Origin: Eimeria necatrix
Taxonomy: Eukaryota > Apicomplexa > Conoidasida > Eucoccidiorida > Eimeriidae
Reading direction: 5' to 3'
Length of the DNA: 12,159 bases
Assembly: GCF_000499385.1 (NCBI RefSeq)
Contig: NW_013651910.1
Coordinates: 1 to 12,159 of the forward strand
The notes under the pieces were generated by a model. The model was not told where the DNA came from. It saw only the letters and a program-made list of their open reading frames with translations, and did not search any database. Position numbers and translations under genes: made by a program. Positions within the stretch are counted from its first letter, which is position 1, and every line of letters begins with the position of its first letter. Below, piece by piece: positions 8,395 to 12,159 of this stretch.

Positions 8395-8400
8395 AATAAA
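8395..8400 (+). promoter_or_regulatory. Candidate poly(A) signal for gene B
   Basis: AATAAA occurs 104 nt after the gene B stop and is followed at once by a GT-rich run (GTGTATATGTG), the arrangement expected of a polyadenylation site. Coccidian genes do not use this hexamer strictly, so position and context carry most of the weight. A second AATAAA near 8634 lies in a more A-rich setting. Confidence 0.45.
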
Positions 8401-8451
8401 GTGTATATGTGCATCTGAATCCTCCATACGCCAAGAATCACGTAAAAACGG

Positions 8452-8477
8452 TTGAGTTGAGCTTTCACTCAACTCAA
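8452..8477. repeat. Perfect 10-bp inverted repeat with 6-nt loop
   Basis: TTGAGTTGAG at 8452-8461 and CTCAACTCAA at 8468-8477 are exact reverse complements separated by CTTTCA. In RNA from either strand this would fold into a 10-bp stem. It lies between the convergent 3' ends of genes B and C, about 50 nt past the plus-strand AATAAA. Possible roles, all inferred, are a 3'-end processing or termination structure, or the footprint of a small inverted-repeat insertion. Confidence 0.85.
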
Positions 8478-8813
8478 TGGTCATACATTGTAGCAACTTC
8501 GAGCAAACACAACTACTGCAACAAGATTAATTGGCGGGAAACTGCCAAAAGTTTAAAGCAAAGCGGCAGAAGAAGAAATCGCATGGCACTGCATTAAATC
8601 TTTTGATCCTCAGCCTTATCACATGATTCATACAATAAAAAATTAACACATACTCTACAGCAACGGGGTAATGGCTGTGTGCGGCACCTCGTCGCCGTGC
8701 GAGGCTGTTTTTGCTCGGCCTCTTCCCGCTGCCGAAGAGTTCGCCTGACCATCTGCCTCAAGGCATCGGCAGTTGTACATCTGTAAATTCATGTATATCC
8801 GGACCTTGGACCC

Positions 8814-10637
8814 CTACAAACGCCACTGCCACAGGCAGCCCAACAGGGCAAGGCACCAGCTGGGACCGCTTCTCGGAGCGAATTCTTGCAATTTAGCGTG
8901 AAGTTCATCGGCTTCAAGAGTAATCTCATCATCTACAACATCCCCTAGACCGGCAGCGTCTAACAGAGAACGCCAATCAACCGACTCCCCAAGATCTGGA
9001 GTCGCGTCAAATACTGCAGTAGACAATTCCCCTGACCGTCCTGACAAGATTTTCTTCTCTGCCGCTCCCTGCTGCTTCAAAATTGCTTCTTGTGTGCTCA
9101 AGCACTGCGGCAAACCTTCCTGTGCTCGCCCGACAGAAAAGCACACGCGCACGCAGAAACACAGCTTCATGCCGCCAGATTGCTGCATCCTTAGAGCATG
9201 CAGGCAACCTAGCAAAAAAACCCGTCTGCCTTGCTGGCCTTACCTTGAACCGGTCAATCCGAAGACGATCTGCAGCGGAAAATGCTGGCACTGAGGAGTA
9301 CCTGCCTATGGCCCGCCTGGGCTTCTCCACTCCACTCAGTCCCTGGGAAGCAGCCACTGAGGATGGGCATCGAGCGCTTTTTCCCTCTGAAGATGAGCTT
9401 ACGGAATGATAAGTACAGTGAGGAGAGGCAACGCTGCCCCTCTGGCATTCGGAGGCAGCTCTTGCACTTCGGCGGCTCTCCTCGACTTTCCGGGAATCAA
9501 TTACTGGGAGACCTTCTGCTCCTTGTTTCATGGGTAGTTTCTGCTGCTGTTTCTGTGCTTGATAGTGCGGCTGCCTTGCAGTCCCAGACTCTGCCTTGAG
9601 GCGAGGCGCCGGGCTGCGCACGAGGCTTCCACGAAGCACTTCGCGGGCTGTGCTGTCTCTCCCCACCCTACTGCTGCTACCAGTCGACACACCTGCAGAG
9701 TTACTGCAGCCTGAAGCTTCGTGAGCTTGCGCAGCTGCCTCCTCCTTAGGGAACTCCACGGCCTTTGATTTCAGAGACGCAATGGAAGAGGCAGTACCGG
9801 ATTGGTTGTGCCGGCCTCCGCGCAAAGGAAGCTTTCCAGTAAACACAAAAGAAGAATAATCGGCAGTAAAACCTGGCGACGTCTGCGAAGCGTCAAAAGA
9901 TTCCAGGGCATCCTCAAAAGCCTCAGCAGAGCCCCGGCGACTAACCATGAAGCTGCAAGCGGGTTGCATGTGGGCGGTAGGGCAAGAACTTGCGTCGCTC
10001 CTGCTGCATGTATCCTCATCCGAAACACCTGAAAGGGAGCACCGCACTGGCTGGCATGGGCTGTATAGATGTGGCGGAATGCGCCCCATTCGGGGAGACT
10101 TGTACAAAACTTTGCAGTCCACAGCGGTCACTGAAGGTCAATGGAAAACACCTCATAATCTACCAAGACTTCTCGGAAGACGGGAGCCACAGAAGAAGAG
10201 ATGCTTTCTCTCCGAGGGCTCGAGTCGTCAGAAAAGCATTTCGTGAAGGCAGGCGCAACTAGAGTGGGAGAACACTCGGAGCATCGCAAAAAGTAAATCT
10301 TACCGAGGCGTGTTGAGCTGGAAGATACGAATGAAGTCTCTAAATTAGTCCCATGGGGTATTTTGTTGCCTCGGTTGCCACCGATACTGGAAGTTGAAAA
10401 CGTGCGAGATCCCAGTGGTGAGCCTTGCTGACGCCCAGGCAAGCAAACGGCAGAAGCTGAGTGATGCAGCATTGCTTCACAAAGTAAAGACAAAACGGCA
10501 GAAGAAGATGCCCAAGCGAAAGGGTCTACAGGCTGCTTATCACCTCCTCCAGAGGTGGACCAGGGGCTCAACGGCCGAAGGCCCCGCGCTGCGTGTGGGC
10601 GCCAGATGGTGTTTTTCCAGTTAAAGACACAGCAAGC
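8814..10637 (-). CDS. Gene C, Ser-rich and probably disordered protein with acidic C-terminal segment (at least 508 residues), function unknown
   Basis: Three exons join without frame conflict. Exon 10637-10304 ends CTC G|GTAAGA. Exon 10130-9244 starts after TTTTCCATTGACCTTCAG and ends at the strong donor AAG|GTAAGG. Exon 9119-8814 starts after a pyrimidine-rich run ending GCACAG and stops with TAG at 8814-8816. The introns are 10131-10303 (173 nt; 1+2 phase) and 9120-9243 (124 nt; phase 0). The middle exon is dominated by Ser, Ala, Arg and Gln, with short SSS runs and no hydrophobic core, so it is probably disordered. The last exon turns acidic and helical (DLGESVDWRSLLDAAGLGDVVDDE). CCGCAG, 15 nt inside the last exon, is a second in-phase acceptor. 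The 5' end is open: the frame reaches back to a TAG at 10638-10640, no ATG starts it convincingly, and upstream exons are likely. No family is recognised; a nuclear or scaffold role cannot be told from sequence. Confidence 0.6.
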
Positions 10638-10640
10638 CTA

Positions 10641-10812
10641 GACGTTTCTCTTTATCTGACACTTCCAGAGTATAGGAGAGTCGAAAGCAAGAGCCAGAGC
10701 CCAACCGAAGCTGCCTCGTGCTAGCCCAGAATGTTGCACACGGCGAAAATCTACTGGAGGCATCGGCTGCAGAATCCGCGAACACAAACGAGCAGAGCCT
10801 TCATCGAGGTAC
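10641..10812 (-). CDS. Possible upstream exon of gene C
   Basis: After the acceptor-like TTTTTACTTGCATAG, ending near 10813, the minus strand is open in the same frame as gene C's 10637-10304 exon (YLDEGSARLC... to ...KCQIKRNV). The TAG at 10638-10640 then separates the two. A small intron whose length is a multiple of three could remove the stop, but I found no strong donor inside this stretch (the GTAGAT near 10755 is the best of weak ones). The opposite strand (10731-10988) is also open, so the coding strand is not certain here. Confidence 0.25.
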
Positions 10813-11033
10813 CTATGCAAGTAAAAACTAATGGAAAGCTTTTGCGGGGAAGTACAGATCGAATTATGGGCGGATTGCGCGGCCGACTGCCGGTACAGCG
10901 CACCGCAAGGTCCAGGCGAGTCCGCTGCTGTCAGAGAGGGGACCGGAGTGAAGGGCTGCTTGAAACATGCTGTGGAACGTTGTTATGAGTAAAACATTTA
11001 CAACATACAATGAAGATTGTTTTTTCTTTGGGG

Positions 11034-11228
11034 CTATGGCGAAGCAAAAAAGCTCATTTTTGTGCACAGGATGCTACACGGTCGTTCAGACGCAGAGCCC
11101 TGAAGGCATCGTCGATAAGCTTGATTTCGGACTGCACTGGCGAGTTCTCTGACAAAAGCAGTCATATTCACTTCTTGGTACTCTCTGTCCTCATCTCCAT
11201 AAAAGTAAGTTTCGGACAGCTTACGCAT
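11034..11228 (-). CDS. Candidate first exon of gene C or of a separate minus-strand gene
   Basis: The ATG at 11226-11228 has an in-frame TAA 15 nt upstream (11241-11243), so it can serve as a true start. The first 45 or so residues have protein-like composition, with an acidic, aromatic start (YFYGDEDREYQEV) followed by an amphipathic helix (TAFVRELASAVRNQAYRR). Composition weakens after about 11095, where GTGTAG and GTAGCA are possible donors. Read through, the frame stops at 11034. If spliced downstream to the 10812 region it would supply the missing start of gene C; I could not fix the joining sites. No homology is recognised. Confidence 0.33.
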   Translation of the reverse strand: MRKLSETYFYGDEDREYQEVNMTAFVRELASAVRNQAYRRCLQGSASERPCSILCTKMSFFASP

Positions 11229-11533
11229 GAGAGCGGGGGATTAAGTTTCACAGCGGTGCACTGAGAATGTTTTGTACGAGTGGCAAGCAAAGAGAACAAC
11301 GGGAGTTATCGAATTTGTCTAAGCACTCAGGTTGCACTGTTCAAGTAAATGAAACAGACTTTGCCAGCATATAACAGCTTTGCTGCTGGTTACTACGTAC
11401 CAGCTTCAGACGCCGAGATTGGCAGATTACCGCAGCTCAATGACCATGTCGTGCATAGAAGTATGTATGGTGCCCTCTGAGAAAGATAAAGTCTGTGGTT
11501 CTTGGCCCTAGGAAAATGTGCTGAGGACTTTAT
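11229..11533. other. Possible divergent promoter interval
   Basis: This 305-bp stretch lies between the minus-strand start at 11228 and the plus-strand frames beginning at 11534 and 11700. I see no coding frame and no recognisable promoter motif such as a TATA box at a sensible distance. If both flanking starts are real, the interval must hold both promoters. Confidence 0.3.
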
Positions 11534-11737
11534 ATGTCATTCAACACAGCCCGCGGGGTATATCAGACAAAGTCAGCTGGTATATCCACAGTTGGGAAGG
11601 GGGATTCGCCATCACCAGTATTGAGAGTCCCACTAAGGGACAGCGGAAGAGAAACTGGCCTCCCTAACGAAACAACGTCGCCAAGCAGCAGCTCTAGCCA
11701 TGCAGTCACTGAGAAACTTTGCGGGCACTGTCTATGA
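11534..11737 (+). CDS. Possible 67-residue ORF or upstream exon
   Basis: The ATG at 11534 opens a polar, Ser/Pro/Gly-rich frame (GKGDSPSPVLRVPL, then a run of five serines near 11680) that stops at 11735-11737. It overlaps the start of the 11700 frame in another phase. Composition is compatible with a disordered N-terminal segment, but there is no splice site I can defend that would link it to the longer frame, and chance is a fair alternative. Confidence 0.22.
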   Translation: MSFNTARGVYQTKSAGISTVGKGDSPSPVLRVPLRDSGRETGLPNETTSPSSSSSHAVTEKLCGHCL

Positions 11738-12159
11738 AGCCTTGGGGCGAAGTTTAGGCTCAGACGTCGCACACGTTTTGAAACCACAGTCCCGATTCCT
11801 TCACAAGGAATATACCCAGAGCTCGCCGTGTCTCACTAGGTGCTTACTTGGCCGCAGAAGGCTTTGCGAAAAGCACGTATCTCCCCGAACATTGTGCAAC
11901 GTCCATGACACTGAAGCATTACAAGGCTTTTTCTGGTGCTTGAGCCCTGACCGCTACCGTGGCTGTAGTGCACTGCGCCCGCAGCTGCGACTACGTGCTC
12001 TCAGTCCCTTGGGCAGGGTCTATAAACTGCTCCCTACGCTAGTCCATTTCCTAGAAACTCCAGCTATAGCGATTAAGAATACAAAATCACGAGTTTTTTT
12101 CAAATCTCTCTGTCTGTTTCGCACCCTCCTGGGAGCTCGCCTCCTAGTCCCTAAGGGAG
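11700..12159 (+). CDS. Right-edge open frame, at least 153 codons, running off the window; function unknown
   Basis: From the ATG at 11700 (purine at -3) the frame is open for 153 codons to the window end with no stop. Upstream it is open to a TAA at about 11635. A frame this long is uncommon by chance at this base composition, though not impossible. The product starts MQSLRNFAGTVYEALGR, an amphipathic basic start compatible with, but not proof of, an organelle presequence. It is rich in Leu, Arg and Cys (CLTRCLLGRRRLCEK near 11834-11878) with a hydrophobic basic stretch near the window edge. No motif or family is recognised. The minus-strand frame 11563-11787 overlaps the first part and looks like a shadow. 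Confidence 0.42.
   Translation, partial: MQSLRNFAGTVYEALGRSLGSDVAHVLKPQSRFLHKEYTQSSPCLTRCLLGRRRLCEKHVSPRTLCNVHDTEALQGFFWCLSPDRYRGCSALRPQLRLRALSPLGRVYKLLPTLVHFLETPAIAIKNTKSRVFFKSLCLFRTLLGARLLVPKG

Larger units (their letters stand above)
8292..8813. other. Spacer between convergent genes B and C
   Basis: This tail-to-tail interval should hold both 3' UTRs. Besides the AATAAA at 8395-8400 and the inverted repeat at 8452-8477, it is A-rich between about 8500 and 8650. No frame of convincing composition is present; the 62-codon plus frame at 8409-8597 is Lys/Asn/His-rich and runs through the inverted repeat, so it is not called. For gene C, the minus-strand AATAAA equivalent (TTTATT near 8325) is nearly 500 nt past the stop. 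Confidence 0.5.

Noticed and set aside
8409..8597. 62-codon plus-strand frame in the B-C spacer
   Set aside because: Its composition follows A-rich noncoding sequence, and it runs through the inverted repeat and the putative 3' UTR.
1..12159. tRNA/rRNA genes, CRISPR arrays, long tandem repeats, LTR pairs
   Set aside because: I scanned by eye for box A/B pairs, regularly spaced repeats and duplicated TG...CA segments and found none. This is a visual check, not a computed search.

Overview
This is eukaryotic nuclear DNA: spliceable GT-AG introns, no operons, and a degraded Ty3/gypsy (Metaviridae-type) LTR retrotransposon at the left edge. I lean towards a coccidian apicomplexan (Eimeria/Cyclospora-like). 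The reasons are roughly balanced base composition, Ala/Ser-rich proteins of no recognised family, a Toxoplasma-style TCAAAATGG start context, and the fact that chromovirus-like Ty3/gypsy elements have been reported in Eimeria. None of these is decisive; another intron-bearing protist is possible.

Layout. (1) 1 to about 2985, minus strand: a partial retrotransposon read right to left as gag with two CCHC zinc knuckles, aspartic protease, then reverse transcriptase running off the window just before RNase H. It has lost its 5' end and carries an in-frame TGA between protease and RT plus a one-base deletion in RT, so this copy is not coding-competent as read. (2) About 2985-3718: an AT-richer gene-free spacer. 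(3) About 3719-5363, plus strand: gene A, a multi-exon gene of unknown function, possibly with a basic organelle-type leader. (4) 5364-6256: spacer. (5) 6257-8291, plus strand: gene B, a helical protein of about 440-470 residues with three or four exons whose last part can be read in two ways. (6) 8292-8813: a spacer between convergent genes, with a plus-strand AATAAA and a perfect 10-bp inverted repeat. (7) 8814 to about 10637, minus strand: gene C, a Ser-rich, probably disordered protein with two phase-consistent introns; its 5' end is unresolved and may reach 11228. (8) About 11534 to the right edge, plus strand: an open frame that runs off the window.

Genes A, B, C and the right-edge frame were assembled by matching splice-site phase and protein-like composition by eye. 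I recognise no family in any of them and see no shared pathway. The only gene group with a clear joint function is the retrotransposon gag-protease-RT set. I did not find convincing evidence of a new biological system. The most checkable oddities are the two-frame 3' part of gene B, a one-base or 23-nt discontinuity in gene A, the 10-bp inverted repeat, and the pattern of breaks in the retroelement.
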